From: Nipponacmea schrenckii
Lineage: Eukaryota > Mollusca > Gastropoda > Lottiidae
Assembly (NCBI GenBank): GCA_030562195.1
Contig: CM060200.1
Coordinates: 21,243,023 to 21,307,022, forward strand
Length of the DNA: 64,000 nt
Direction: 5' to 3'
Position 1 is the stretch's first letter. The number at the start of each line of letters is the position of its first letter. Shown here piece by piece: positions 1 through 12,840 of this stretch. The notes beneath the pieces are model-generated. The model worked only from the letters and a program-made list of their open reading frames with translations. It had not been told where the DNA came from and did not search any database. The position numbers and the translations under genes were made by a program.

Positions 1-68
1 TTAAAAACTAAAAACCTGAATACAATATTCATTGTAGAAAAAAGTCATATTTGCATAATTAACCCAAT

Positions 69-443
69 TTGCCCAGACAATACAAAACATATAAACAAAT
101 AAAACTTGTAACAAAGAAAAGGTGCTGCTATATGACAGAAGATGAATCCCAGTCAAGAAATCTATCATCACAGAAAATCTTAGACAAAAGTCCTAAAATG
201 ACAAATATTACCTTCAAGCTTAGTAGTGAGTTAACAGATTCTATACATGAAAAATCAATAGCAGGTTTATTGACGAATATTGAGTTTGTTGAAATATATA
301 AAGTAGCAATGGAAAGTGGAAAAAAAAAAATAATGGAGAAAACTGAAATTTCTCTCTTTAAGCAAAATCATTTTGATTTCATTTTTATAGCAAGCTATAA
401 AGTTATGTATCAAGTTTTTGATAAAAAAAATGTAATTTTATAA
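69..443 (+). CDS. Unidentified ORF, possibly a terminal exon
   Basis: An open frame of 124 codons in AT-rich sequence at the window edge. I do not recognise the protein: it is lysine- and serine-rich, with no clear domain, signal peptide or membrane segment. A weak acceptor-like tgacag occurs at about 133-138, so the frame could be the last exon of a gene lying to the left of the window. It could equally be a chance ORF. No polyadenylation signal or partner exon is visible within the window to decide. Confidence 0.15.
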   Translation: MPRQYKTYKQIKLVTKKRCCYMTEDESQSRNLSSQKILDKSPKMTNITFKLSSELTDSIHEKSIAGLLTNIEFVEIYKVAMESGKKKIMEKTEISLFKQNHFDFIFIASYKVMYQVFDKKNVIL

Positions 444-661
444 CCATATGTTGGAAAGACCATCTGTTGTAGCCTAATACATAAATTTTTCACATGACTT
501 CAGTTTGGATAATATTACCATTTACATGTATATCAAATTTTATTAATTATTTATAAAAATAGTCATCATTTAGCAGTGAATGTAATCACTGTGCATATCC
601 TTAGGATTTGAAAAATAATTCATTTATACTAAATATAGAATTTATATTTGCTATTTACCAT

Positions 662-692
662 AGAAAGCAGTTGCTCTACCAGCTGATGGACT
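662..692 (-). other. tRNA-derived fragment (A-box half)
   Basis: Read on the minus strand, the stretch resembles the D-arm and A-box of a tRNA (AGCTGGTAGAGCA). No B box (GGTTCRANNCC) or complementary acceptor stem follows within 80 bases, so this is not a functional tRNA gene. It is best read as the head of a decayed tRNA-derived SINE or a tRNA fragment. The surrounding 444-1697 stretch shows nothing else I can name; its left part may be spacer and its right part POFUT1 3' flank. Confidence 0.3.
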
Positions 693-1697
693 TTAATATT
701 TGAATTTCTGTATAACAATTGTTGTTTAGTTTAAACTAACTTGGCTGTCATTAAAAAATGGTAGTAAGACACATAATGGTAGAAAGACACAAAATGATTT
801 TGTAACAACAATAACATAACATCCAAAATATAACATAAAATCTCTAACAATACTGCTAAAAAGGATTGTGTTTTTGAGATTCAGAAAAATAATTGACCAG
901 CGTCTACAGGGAGGGTATAGGTGAAATTGAAGGAAATTAAGTTTTACACCCTGTGACTCAATATGAGTTCCAGGTTCTGTATATTTCAATAGTCATATGA
1001 ATAAATCTATATAAAGTTGATGTATCACATATTTTAAATGCATTCTGGTCTCCAATTTGTCAATAATGGACATTTTTCATCATTATTTTAATTAAATGAA
1101 TTATCGCTAATAAGTCCTGTACAAATATTAAGAAAGGCACTTTGATTTTTAAACATCAGTCCAGCTGACAAGATAAAATATACATTTAAAGTATATGGAA
1201 CCTGATTATAAAGGAAAGAGAAATTGTCAACTTGATGCATAGTAGTCAAAATTAAATTATTCAGGCGTTTTATGAAAATCAACATTATAAAAGTCATATA
1301 TAAAAGTCATGTGATCATAGCAAGAGAATTCTAGTTATATTATTGAATATATCTGATTTAAACAAGCAATTAGAAACAATTTTAAACTCTTCATGTAGTA
1401 AGAACCCCATTCTAATTTTGATTAAACAAACTATTCTTGAGATGAAAGAAAAGACAAGCATCACTACCAAATCATCATAACATAGTTATAAGATGAAGAC
1501 ATAATATTTGCAATTAATGCATGTGAAAAATTTTGACAGTACGCAAGTAACCACAGTCTAAGCTATCATAGTACAATTTTGTAAAAATGTAAAGGAACTA
1601 ATTAATTCTGGAAAAGAATAGAAATAGCTAAATTTGAGCTTTAATAGCTGAGAAAATATTTTATCAATACTACAATAATGAAAGATGAGTATTATAA

Positions 1698-4600
1698 CTA
1701 AAGTTCTGTATGACTAGGTGGAGGGTCGTGATAACCCCAAAAAGTGGAAGGTAAATTATGAACTTTTCTATGGCGACTGACAAATGCTGAAAATGATGAA
1801 ATGCATGAACCAATAAAGTGATATGATCTTTGTAATACAGCTAAATTCATTTGAGGCATTCTTCCTTCGTGATTATACACTTTAACCTAAAATTTTTTAA
1901 AAATGTTAACTTATTTATTACAAAATATAGAACAAAATTCTGCATCAAACAGTCCAAAAAAAGTCCAAATAATCAGTTAAGAGAATTTGAAACAATTTCC
2001 CTGTTCACAAAAATCCCTTTGGTCTGGTGTAAACAAACAGATCCTATTAACTTCTTTTTACTTAGCAGAAACATTTGTGCTCAACTAAGAAATCATTGTA
2101 AATATTATGATTGATAAATATTTTAAACATTATTTTTAATTTGGTACCTGATATGTCATCAAAAATTTTTGGAAAATTAGAGTTACACATAATACCCAAG
2201 AAGATAAGATTTGATATATGCACAACATAAATATAAATATTCACAGTGAAAAATGTACTCACATTTAGGTCTTTAAGATGTTCTTTGATTTCTTCCAACA
2301 TTGGGTTACTGTCAAATGATATATAAACTACAGTGACATTCTTTTCTATTACAGTTTCTCTTAACTGACTATAAATAAAACATAAAATTTGTTATTTTCT
2401 CTTTCAGAAAACAAAGAGCTCTATATTTCATTATCATTAGTATACTACTAACAGTATTCCTGATTATAAGCTGGCTGACTTTCCCCCTTTAAACAATAAA
2501 ACTTGCTGATAGTCCCATTTAGAAATATGTGTTGGTAGAATAATATAGCACACCTTAATATAGTATCTTCAGTTGGATAACAAACATTTTCATGTATTTC
2601 TCTCTCATTATTAAAACCATAACACTGATATGAGGACATAAATGACTTTAAGCCATTGATATGACCACAAGCTTTAAGCTGAAATATAAACCATTTTATT
2701 CAGAATAAAAGGCTTTAGGTATACACATATTATAAAGTTGTGTGGCTACATCTGTTTATTATAATAAGTAGTAAAGCAAACAATATTCATGCTCATCAAG
2801 AAGAGGTCATCCAGGGACAATTCAAATGAATAAATGAATGGGCTAATGAAGATGGGCAATGCCATGCAGTGTGCAATGAGGGAAATGTTGCCAGGACAGC
2901 AGTATAAGCCTACTCTTTTTGCGATTTCCAACAACTGGTGCTTGACTTGTCAACTTATTTAAGGGTAATCAAGTAGATTAAACAATATAAATATTTTAAA
3001 TTAAAATAATTAATTATCAACTCTCATAATGTAACACTTTCTCGACATGGGGTATAGAGAATAAAATGCGAGTACAAATTATTGCGATCTGTGATAAGTG
3101 TCGCATTTTTTAATATCATAAAAAAGAAAATGGCTTCCCAGAATTCTACAAGTGTTTAATATATGAAGACATGAACAAGGATCAAGATTTCATTTTTAAA
3201 TAGTGAAGTGTGAAAATCTTTTGTTTTTTTAACATCATTGATTATTAATCAGCTTCATAATTTACCTTATTACGTAATCCCGCCCTGTCTCAATTTAATT
3301 ACTTGACTCATTTTACCTTTGTCCATCATTTGATTCTATTATCCTTTAATTCACTTGGAAATATGTATTTAAAAATAAGGATACAAATTAATGCGATCGC
3401 GGATAGGTCGTATTTAACGCATTAATTTCTATCTCGCAATAATTTGTAGCCTAACAGTAGTTTTATCAAAATTAATTGTATTCAGAGTATAATTCATGTT
3501 TGATTATAATTCACTATACTTTCGCTCAGGTTCAGTTCTCTTCCAAAATCTAACTAATATAATAAATATAAAAGGAAGTTTATGTTACCCAATCTATACC
3601 ATTTCTCAGATGTATACCAATAAATTTTTCATTAGGAAAATAAGCCCTTATCAGTAGATCAGTTTCTGATTCAATATCTTCTGTCCATTGTAAATATTCC
3701 TGAAGGTGTACGTGTTTCTCTAATACAGGAAATCTAGCTGGCGCACCTTTAAATGCCATCACTGGATATTTATCAGCTGGATATTTCCTAAATATAGAGG
3801 GTTCACAATATAAATAATCACCTCTTAGGCAAGAAACTCTTAAGTAGATTTGACTCCAAATATCTCAAGGGTAGTAGATCGAAAAAAAAAATGCCTAATA
3901 AAAGGGGACATTTCGACACTGACACAGCATGAGATCTAATGGCAGCCTTAAAATACATTATACTCTAAGTTTACTACATACAAATTATTTTTCGTTGAAT
4001 TTGACAAATTTTATAAAATAAAGTAAGGTAAAATAATAATATACATTTCAAAAATCTAATTAAGACTGAATCCCTATCAAAGTTAAAAGACAACAAACAT
4101 GTCCAAATTTGTAAAACAAAGGGCTTCATAAATTAAATATAGGAACATTACCATTTGTGATAAAATTGAAATTTTTGAATTTAATTTAAAGAGTTCAAAG
4201 CATGCCATAATAAATTGTGTTAAAAACAGAGAAAAAATAAAAGCTATAACAACATAACACAAATTCCAACCAAATTTCAATACACTTGACAAGATGTGGT
4301 GAAGAAAATAACAAAGTTCTACTTTAATAATAATAGGAGTGGTAAATATAGAAACATTTAATACAGCAGAATACTATACTTATTATCTGTTATATTTACA
4401 GTTCATACCACTGACAGACTTTTAATTTTGAATTAAAGTTGAACTCTTGCCCATTACTTTAAAACTCAAATACCGGTTACTTTTGTGCTATTGCTTTTTA
4501 AATAAAACTAAAGTCATTGTAATGAGGTTACACAAAACTTTTGTATCATCATTCATAATTTCCCTTAAGACAGAAATGTATTAAATAGTTTAAGTCCTTT

Positions 4601-6919
4601 GAAGTCATGTTTATTAGTCGAATGGCAAAGATGTGGGTATCCATCTTTAATAGGTGTAAGTTTATTTACTTAATCTTAATTCACTCCTTCCATATCTACT
4701 TAACTTAACAACTACTGAGCTAAGGACTCAAACAATCTACTTTACCTAAAATTTGAAATGTTTAAATGTTTTAGTACATTACGTGTGTAAAAGTGTCCCA
4801 CCACTATCAATTTCCAATGGTTTTGTTTTATAATATTTGTACATATATATATGATAACAGAACTTATTGTATATAATAAATTTTACAGAATATTTCCATT
4901 TCAATAATTGCACAGAAATGGAATGGAATTCAAATCAATTATTTGGAATGTCTACAATAAACAATCAGCAAAAGTGAATTTGAAAGCAGATATTGTTCTG
5001 TTCCAGAAAACTAGACTTTACTCTTTATGTCTAATAATAATCTACTGGTATTTTATACTAGATTCATGTTACAGTAGAATGAACATATTGAATAAATTAA
5101 TTAATACAGGATATTACCGTGTCCAACTTTCAGTATCTTCATAATTTATGTCAAAATAGACATGAGAATCAAAATCAATTGATAAACCATCCCAAAATGA
5201 ATAAAAAGGATTTCCTGGAATATTTAAAATAAGTTTTTAAAAATGAGGCTCAGGCTTGATTTTTAGGGGTCGTTTTGGGCCTTTGTTACATTTAAACAGT
5301 CCTCAGAAATACTCAAGCTCTAAGAAAATCACAAAATACCTTGAAATATACCTCAAAAAAAAATTTCACTTTTCATTTTTTTTCCGTGCTGTACGCAGCT
5401 AGTATCCAGTCAGTCTGAAAATTGTGTGTCCTGTTGATAAAGTCTACAATTGAAAATGCGTTGTCGTCTATTTATATAGATGACTGCTATTGCACGACAG
5501 GAAGGATAACTCTTTGATTATCAAGACGAACCGTTTTCCAATATGGCGTGATGTTCGTAATTTCTTACGACATTATGATTTTTCAAACACGGATATTTAT
5601 GGATACACATGGATTTGAAGGCTCAAATTTCAAAGGTAAGCTCTGTAGACTATTTCTGATTAGCTAACCAAAAGATTTCATGTGTTTGCGGCTGTCGGAT
5701 GATTGTCCGAAACAAATAAAGCCTGGGCCCCTTTAATATACAATATACATATCTTCATTTAAATATCTTATGTCCAGTCAATTGAACACTGGCCTAAGGT
5801 ATTAAAGATTTTGAGATCAAAACCTCCAATTTAAAATATCAGCATATAAGAATTAAAATAATGTTAATACTTGAAAATTACCTTTTTTCATTTCACAGAC
5901 ATAGGACGGATCCATGTGGGAGCTTTTATAACACCATCCAGATCTTTTGCCCTCAGGCCAATATTTAGGTGCCAAATCTTTCATAAAATCTTCAGCCAAA
6001 ATAACTCTATGATACTTTTTAAGAGGTTCTACTTTGAAAAATGAGTTGAATGGTTCATTCGTCTAAAGATAAAAGATACTACATTTATTCTGTTATCTGA
6101 TTCAAATAAACTTTATCTGGCACTTTCATGTTAAAACCACTAAAAAACAGCTTATCTAAGCATGATGTGAGTAACCTCACAGATAAGACAAAATAGAGCA
6201 ACTTTTCAGGGATAATATATAAGATTAGATCTAGCTTTTTGTGAAACTTCACAAATTTTTTTCCTGCAATCACCAAAAGTTTTTACTTTGGTAGTTTCAT
6301 CCTTTCTTATAAGATTACATCTCAAATCTCAACCAAGGTGGAATTTTTTTTTTTAAAAAATGTTCATTAATAGTTTCACCCCCAAATTCAAAAAGGCGAA
6401 TTAAATTTTCCCTAAAAAAATAAATTTTAGAAATGCCCAACCCTTCCTAAGGGGAAGTGTTCACCTCTTTCCCAAATCTTCTTTTTAAAAAAAAAATATT
6501 TTTTGGGGAAACCTGCATTATATTATCAGCTGATATCAATGACTTAATCCTGACTTATAAGGGTCATAACAACATTGACAACTTACTTCTGATGAAGTCC
6601 AATGTTTGATTCTTTTAAAACTTTTTTGAAAAACAAAAGAGAAAAAGAAACAAATTTTAAAACATCTAGATCTAGTCTTTATGAATTTATAGACAATTTT
6701 ATTCTGAAAATTTTCTGAATAGGATAGAAATCACTTAAAATTTCTTTCATAGGCTAAAATTAAAAATAAGCCGGTATGGGCAAGGTATCTCCCACTCAAG
6801 TGACACTCACCCATGCAGGGGCAATAAATAATATATCCGGATTCATCCCATTCTGAGCACCAAATACAAGGGCATAATACAGTCAGGCCTAGAACTGTAC
6901 ACAATACTAGATAGTTCAT
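1698..6919 (-). CDS. POFUT1: GDP-fucose protein O-fucosyltransferase 1
   Basis: ER enzyme that transfers fucose from GDP-fucose to Ser/Thr in EGF repeats of Notch-type proteins. Coding exons in transcript order: 6919-6811, a corrupted exon 2 near 6482-6318, 6062-5882, 5214-5118, 3787-3589, 2678-2554, 2368-2263, 1886-1698. All junctions are GT-AG, and apart from exon 2 they keep the frame. Exon 1 gives a hydrophobic signal peptide followed by the family's YCPCMG. Further landmarks are GNPFYSFWDG, MAFKGAPARFPVLE, IGIHLRNGIDW (with the catalytic-site Arg) and HFIGSCISSF. The protein ends HTEL, a KDEL-type ER retention signal comparable to RDEF in human. The gene is divergent from the LAPTM4-like gene. 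Exon 2, which should carry the RFGNQ GDP-fucose-binding motif, is present only as garbled sequence, so the frame cannot be read through there. Confidence 0.95.
3073..3448. mobile_element. MITE-like element in a POFUT1 intron
   Basis: A perfect 15-bp inverted repeat, TACAAATTATTGCGA at 3073-3087 and its complement at 3434-3448, bounds about 375 bp with no coding potential. Internal sequence near each end also resembles the TIR (GCGATC and GCATTAAT motifs). It lies in the intron between the 3787-3589 and 2678-2554 exons. The family is unknown and I cannot define a target-site duplication with confidence. Confidence 0.45.
5236..5740. mobile_element. Probable intronic repeat with imperfect inverted ends
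   Basis: Within the POFUT1 intron between 5882 and 5214, one end reads GAGGCTCAGGCTTG and the other, inverted, AAAGGGGCCCAGGCTTTA. The two share AGGCT- and CAGGCT-type ends. The interior is less AT-rich than its surroundings and includes a small hairpin (CGGCTGTCGGATGATTGTCCG region at about 5688-5709). This is suggestive of a non-autonomous DNA element, but the boundaries are uncertain. Confidence 0.25.
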
Positions 6920-7410
6920 GTCACAAAAGTTCGTCTGCTAGTGCTAACTGCATAATTAATACATTAAAGTTGGAGATAACTTGTAAATAGGAGAGCACCT
7001 GCTACAGCCAAACAACTCTGAGTTGAGTTTCGCTCAACCGGTCTCTTACTAGCGATCATTGGATACAATTGTTATCTTTGATAACCTAGACTACAAATTA
7101 TGACGTCATAAATGAAATTGTAAACATTACACCAGAAAACATAATCCCAAGTGTTATGGCATTCGTTTGTTTGAAGTTAATTCAAGAGATTTGAACAGGA
7201 ATATTCAAAGGTGATAATAGGTATTTAGTCTTTAAAATCTAATTTATGTATTCCAAATCAAACCAGACAAAACCCTTTGTCACCCGAAATTAATGCGAAG
7301 GGATAAGCAGGAAGTGAAGGAACTATTTTATAATCCATTATTCGGAAAATAATATTGTAAACGTAGATATTTATTTGAATTTCAGGCTTTATTTCAGCCG
7401 AAATTACAGA
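6920..7410. promoter_or_regulatory. Shared divergent promoter region, POFUT1 / LAPTM4-like
   Basis: The 491 bp between the two start codons must hold both 5' UTRs and promoters. A perfect cAMP-response-element palindrome TGACGTCA lies at 7101-7108, near the middle, and an ETS-type AGGAAGTG lies near 7309. No TATA box is obvious in either orientation. Transcription starts cannot be placed from sequence alone. Confidence 0.5.
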
Positions 7411-10400
7411 ATGAATCGTCTTAAATTTGAAATTAATAACCCTGAATCATACAGGTGTTGTTTCTGCTGCCATGTCAGGACTGGTACCCTGATTATTGGG
7501 TTGTTTTACTTGGTAAGTTGTTGAGTATGACTCGCGAGAGTGACTTGAGTCGAAACTTAAATTAGCCAAGTTACAAAAAATTCAGAAACTTTGGAGGGTC
7601 TTGGGTTTCATACAACAACCCATACGTATTTAGCCATAATGCAATGTCAACATATGTGAATGTTAATTTTCTTGCATTTCTTTATAAGCATAGATCTAGT
7701 AGATTGGTTCAGGACAACTCAATTTTGTGTAAAAACACCTTGACCAGTCTGTTTTTTTAGTTAGAGAGCAGTCGTTCTGACTAAAGTAAAGACTGACTCG
7801 ACACAACCCAAAATCAAAGACAACATTGACCACTTTTTTATTATTATTATACTCTGATATCCAAGTACACTCAGTAATATTTACGCTAACTTGCGTTTAT
7901 TTTTCGATGAACTGTAGATTGTCACTTGTCACTATGACATTGTCATGGTACAACAATGATGTTATCTACGATTTGTGTCAATTTCATTTAAAACAGTGAA
8001 TTTGTATTAACAAGAGTATCAAAAATATAAATATAAGAATTTAACATTGGTCTCATTAGCATTATTGGTGTGAAAATGCAATAGATCACACCACAAACAT
8101 GTACATTTATAATTTTTATTGTCACTCGATCTATTAGTATTACGTTTACACACCAATAATGCTAATGAGACCAACATTTGCTTCTTAAATGTACAAGACT
8201 AGGACCAATTTGTGTTAAATTGAGACTTTGGCCCAATTTCCAAAAACATTTTGGTTTTTATTTAGTTGGGACCAAAGTCAAAAATAGCTTTATAATATTA
8301 TACTCAGACTGTATTTTTGGTATTTTTGTATAAGATAATATAATAATTGCATTCTCTCATTTCTGTCACTGGCCATTCCATTTTATAGATCCTTTTTTTT
8401 GTTTTTGGTGTGGAACTTATGAAACTTAACGACTAGGGCCTATAAAATTTTGTGAAATCTGCTTCTCTTTCCCAAGAACGATTTTAACAAAGAACTGTTA
8501 GCGTTATCTGAAGATAGGCTTCTTGCATTTGACATAATCATGAATAAAATACTGTTCACAAAAAAACTTAACTGAGACTTATTCTGTTTTGACACTCACT
8601 ATGTCTATTGTAACTTTTCAATTTGGTTATTTCTAAAACTGCTGAAGAACATTCCTCTTTTGTTTTAGCTTGCACAGTTAGCATGCATCGGTTTGCTGTT
8701 ATTTTTGTCAGTTAATCCTGATGTGTTGGCCCCCAAACCTGATAGTCAAATGATGACTGATAGTATTGTTGTGACAGAGAATGATGATGGATATTTCATT
8801 GATACATACTCTGTTTTCACTCGTAAACAATTTACCAAAGGTAAAAAATTCATGTATTTACTTATATAGCAACCAATTATTTCTATTGGTAAGCTTAACT
8901 TTCAGCCTTATGTCAATCATTATTTTGTCTTCATGCTCCAGTTACCAAATTACCCTCTTGTACATTGAGTAAAGAGTTGATATTATATATTACCTTAAAT
9001 TGCTTGTATCTTGTTTACATTCATCATACATTATTATTGAAGGATTGATATTGAAAGCTATTCTACATCTATGGGTTCAAAGTTATAGCAGGAATATAAG
9101 TCTGTTGATTCCATTAAAGTTATCTTTCTATGCAAAAAATACCATGGTATGATATTAAACAGTTCAATGCATAAAAATTATGTTGTGCTTCATGTTAAAA
9201 TAAGTGTAAATAATTTGAGTTTTTTTTTCTACAGAGGATATGTGTGTTGCTTATGGTCTTACCTTCGCTGCAATTTTAATCACAGCTTCGTTAATCTATG
9301 GTGTAATAAGGGTAGGTGTTGAATTTCTTTTTTTGTGAATATGTATCTCGATTGGTGCAAGTAACATCTTGGTGGTCATTCTCAACATTTTAAACAAAGT
9401 TTTGGTTTAAAATATAGTTTACATAGATCTAATCTCTGAATAATTAATTTAACTTTATTTCAGACCAAGCCTCGATACCTCCTACCATTTTTCTGTCTTC
9501 AAGTTTTCGATTTCTGTTTGAAATGCATCACTGTTGTTGGATTTTTCACTTATGCTCCTAACATTAAGCTATGGATTGAACAACAGGGTCTAGTAAGTAT
9601 GATTTATGACTAATTATTATATAGAATATAGAATACAACTGTTGAATTTTACTGTCGGATCTCTTGACTTAAGTTTTTTGGTAGAAGATAGGAGAATTAA
9701 AGATATTAAATTTACGTAATGTTTTTTTCTTATTATTCTAGGCTAATCTGCCAGGATGGAATATGTTAATGAAAATGGATAGTAACTGGTTAATGCTTGG
9801 TTTCGTCACATTCTTTGTGTTCATCTTGTGCATCAAGGTGGGTGTGTTTATATTTGATAAAATTGTCAAACCCTGTAAGTGTGTCTATAGGTTTCAGATA
9901 TTGCTGGAGGGGCTTATACATAGATAACACAAGTGATATCACTCTGCTAAACCTTAAATTTTACTAACCTTTGATTGAATATTTTTAACATATCTTTATT
10001 TTTATTGAGATATAAATATTTAAGTATTGGGTGTTTAGGTAAATATTTACTGAATATTCCATGAAGCAATTATTACATTTTTATCATACCTGATGTTTCC
10101 TAGGACATGGTAATATTTCAGTATTGCATATTATAACTGATACCTACCTTTGATGTTGATTCTCAAGGATTAAAAATTAATATATTATGATTTTTAGGCT
10201 TATTTGATTGGTGTGGTTTGGGCTTGTAATAAATACCTCCATTTGAAATTGGCTAACAGAAGTGTTGTCAGAGAATATACAGTTGATCCAGATTCTGAGG
10301 TATGAGCATTCGTATTAAAATCAGACACAAACTTCAAATCTCTCTTGAAGTAAATATAAGAGCTCTTATTAAAAAAGCAATCCTGTTCTTTAATGTATAT

Positions 10401-10774
10401 TTAATGGTATATTGATCAGGAATAATAATGGGAAATCATTTACTGAAGCAACAAACTTTTGCACAATGTCTTAAGTCATTACCCTCCATTTTCAAGGTGC
10501 AACTTTGTAATTGATGTTTGGATTCTATACGTTTGTGTGCTGAATACTTACTTACTATTAATTATGTAATACATAACTGTTATTGATTACATTACATGTA
10601 TTGGATTTCATTCAGTTAGTATTCTGTAGAGAATTAATGAATTGTGAATGGATTTACCTATTTAAATGAATTTTGTTTATTTAGATGCTTCTACCACCAA
10701 AATATGAAGATGCCATCAAAATGAATGGTCCAGGAACAATGGATGGACCAGCACCTCCACCATATGCTCCTTAA
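7411..10774 (+). CDS. LAPTM4: Lysosomal-associated transmembrane protein 4-like
   Basis: A 255-residue four-helix late endosome/lysosome membrane protein. Exons: 7411-7512, 8669-8840, 9235-9311, 9464-9592, 9742-9837, 10198-10299, 10685-10774; all junctions are GT-AG and the total is 768 nt in frame. The N-terminus has the family signature CCFCCHVRTGT just before helix 1 (about residues 25-47). Helices 2-4 fall at about 98-116, 121-145 and 178-200. The C-terminal tail has two PY motifs, LPPKY (229-233) and PPPY (250-253), which in LAPTM4 proteins recruit NEDD4-family ubiquitin ligases and help lysosomal sorting. Human LAPTM4A/B are of similar length. I cannot say whether it corresponds to A or B; LAPTM5 is less likely because of the N-terminal signature. 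Intron 1 carries a MITE. Confidence 0.92.
8049..8172. mobile_element. Palindromic MITE in LAPTM4 intron 1
   Basis: The 124-bp element has perfect 24-bp terminal inverted repeats starting GGTCTCATTAGCATTATTGG and ending with the exact complement. It is flanked on both sides by AACATT (8043-8048 and 8173-8178), a 6-bp target-site duplication. It has no coding capacity. The perfect arms suggest recent insertion or hairpin conservation. Confidence 0.7.
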
Positions 10775-12540
10775 TTACTAAAAACTAAATCCAAGTGAAG
10801 TTCAGTTTACATCACAACTTTATTCAAATTTTATATAGATTTACAATAATTACCAATGTGAATGTAATCATGGCTTTTATATTTTTTTCAACCTCTTGGG
10901 TGATTTAGGTGAATTCAAATTTAAAGTGCACAATATCAGCTCTGAACTCTGAATAAGTAAAGTATTTTTTATTCACAAGAAGCTGGGATTGTAATAAATT
11001 TTGATTTATTGAAATAGCATTATTATAGTTATGAACTTTCAATGCAAACTTATTCCCGATCCTAAACTTATCTGTTCTCACTGAAGATATGTATGGACAT
11101 ATGATTTCATCTAATCTGGTGTATATATTGAGGGTTGAAGCTACTTTTAACATTTTAATTTTCTAACTGTGGGTGATATAAAGGAGATACTGATTGTCCT
11201 GTTTCGCTAAAGTTGTGTTATTGTTTAAATATTAGCTGTTGTCTTGTCACTGTATGAAGTCAAAAAGGCTAAGATTACTTTTATTAACAGGCTTTAAATT
11301 AAAACTTTTGGCTGTTTAGACAAATCTTAACTTAATTAAGTCATGATCTTTTTCAATAGTATCAAAATTCATAAATTTCTGCCAAGTTATTCAGTCATGG
11401 TAAGTCAAAATTATGACTATAATTGACTAAAATTAGTACTTTCAAATTGTAAATTCAGTCTTATGAATTTGATATAACACCCTCACTATAATAGTTTGTC
11501 ACTGTTTATAATGGGTAGCATCACTAAATTATGAAATACACTAAGACCAACTATTTATATATTTATGTTTGTAACGATATTAATACTATGTGGTTTATGA
11601 ACAGGGTGTCTAGTGTAAAGATTTAAAAAAAAAATGGAGTAAGGGAGGTAACAAGCATAGCATCTAAGTTTTTGTCTTCTTTTGGGTTAAGTTATTATTT
11701 CATTTCGCAGAATGAGAAAAGTGATTATACAAAGAGTCTTATGCATTTTATAAAGAGATAGATTTTGTTCAATCATAGCTGAAATGACTCAGCTCCTATT
11801 ATCCTGAAAAATCTTGTATAAGAATTAGTTTTACATGTGGATATAAAATTGGATCCTATAAAAGGAGCATTGACCAATGATGTGGTCAAAGAAATCTGAA
11901 TTTAAATAGAAAAGTTTAGATTGCAGAGAAAGATGTTTCTTATTATTTTTATTTTTTTTTGCTCTTGTCATATTAAAATAAAAAGTGTTAAAATAGTGGT
12001 TTTCAAGTTTTAACATCTCACAATTTACTTTGGACTTAAATGCACAACTGCCTGTTCATCTATAATGCTCTATAATGTGCTTGTGAACAGTATTTTAAGA
12101 TACAGTACTGATTGGCATTGGCAGATTTCTCTTAAAGAATACATGTACATGTATATGGGCATGAATTATCTTGATCGATTACTGGTTGTATTGAATGGGA
12201 CATATGGGGTTGCTATGCCTGTATTATGGTGACTACTGAGTCCCATATGTCTTTCTGTATTCCGTATCTCAATACAATGGATTGACAGAATTCTGTAGTT
12301 TCATCTTCCGACAAATCAATTGTATACTCTAAATTTCTGTAAGGGTGAGATCGTCTCGTGAATGGTCGTCGAGATTGAAATGATTAGAAACAGGCTTGTC
12401 TAATCTAATCTGTAAATACCCCCGTGAAAACTGACTTGCATGAAAAGACTATACTTCTTTGGTTTATGCTGCATTCGACTTTTTCTCACATCGTTTCACA
12501 AAAGTTATTTTTATTTTAAGGTAAATATGTTTGCTAACCG
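10775..12540. other. 3' flank of the LAPTM4-like gene, no gene seen
   Basis: AT-rich sequence downstream of the LAPTM4 stop codon, probably starting with its 3' UTR. The open frames here are short and show no recognisable domain, and no repeat with clear boundaries was found. A loose inverted similarity near 12185-12295 (GGGACATATGGG and its complement) is too weak to call. Confidence 0.3.
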
Positions 12541-12589
12541 CACATGTCTACACCCTAAACAAAAAAACCACACCCAATTGGATAGTGTA

Positions 12590-12840
12590 TAATCCAAAGA
12601 TACAGACCTGTATAATCAGTAGATCGCAAACCCTAACTAGAATCCACAGACCCAACTAGAATCTGCAAACCCCCAAGGCTAAATTTCGCAGACCCCGTAT
12701 ACTAGATTCCGCAGACTACCTATACTTAAATCTGCAGACCCTAACGAGAACCGACAGACCCCACATACTAGATTCAACAGACCCAACTAGAATCCGTCCT
12801 ACCCATAAAAGAATCCACAGACCCTAACTAGATTATGGTA
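12590..12840. repeat. Degenerate ~20-bp minisatellite (CAGACCCTAACTAGAATC-type)
   Basis: About ten diverged units of roughly 20-30 bp with the recurrent text CAGACCC..ACTAGAATCC. The units are C- and A-rich, unlike the AT-rich flanks. The array abuts the degraded Penelope-like fragment that follows it. Confidence 0.55.

Noticed and set aside
662..692. tRNA gene on the minus strand
   Set aside because: Only the D-arm/A-box half is present; no T-arm or matching acceptor stem.
2746..2934. 62-codon minus-strand ORF between POFUT1 exons
   Set aside because: Does not match any part of POFUT1 and has no in-phase splice sites; an intronic chance frame.
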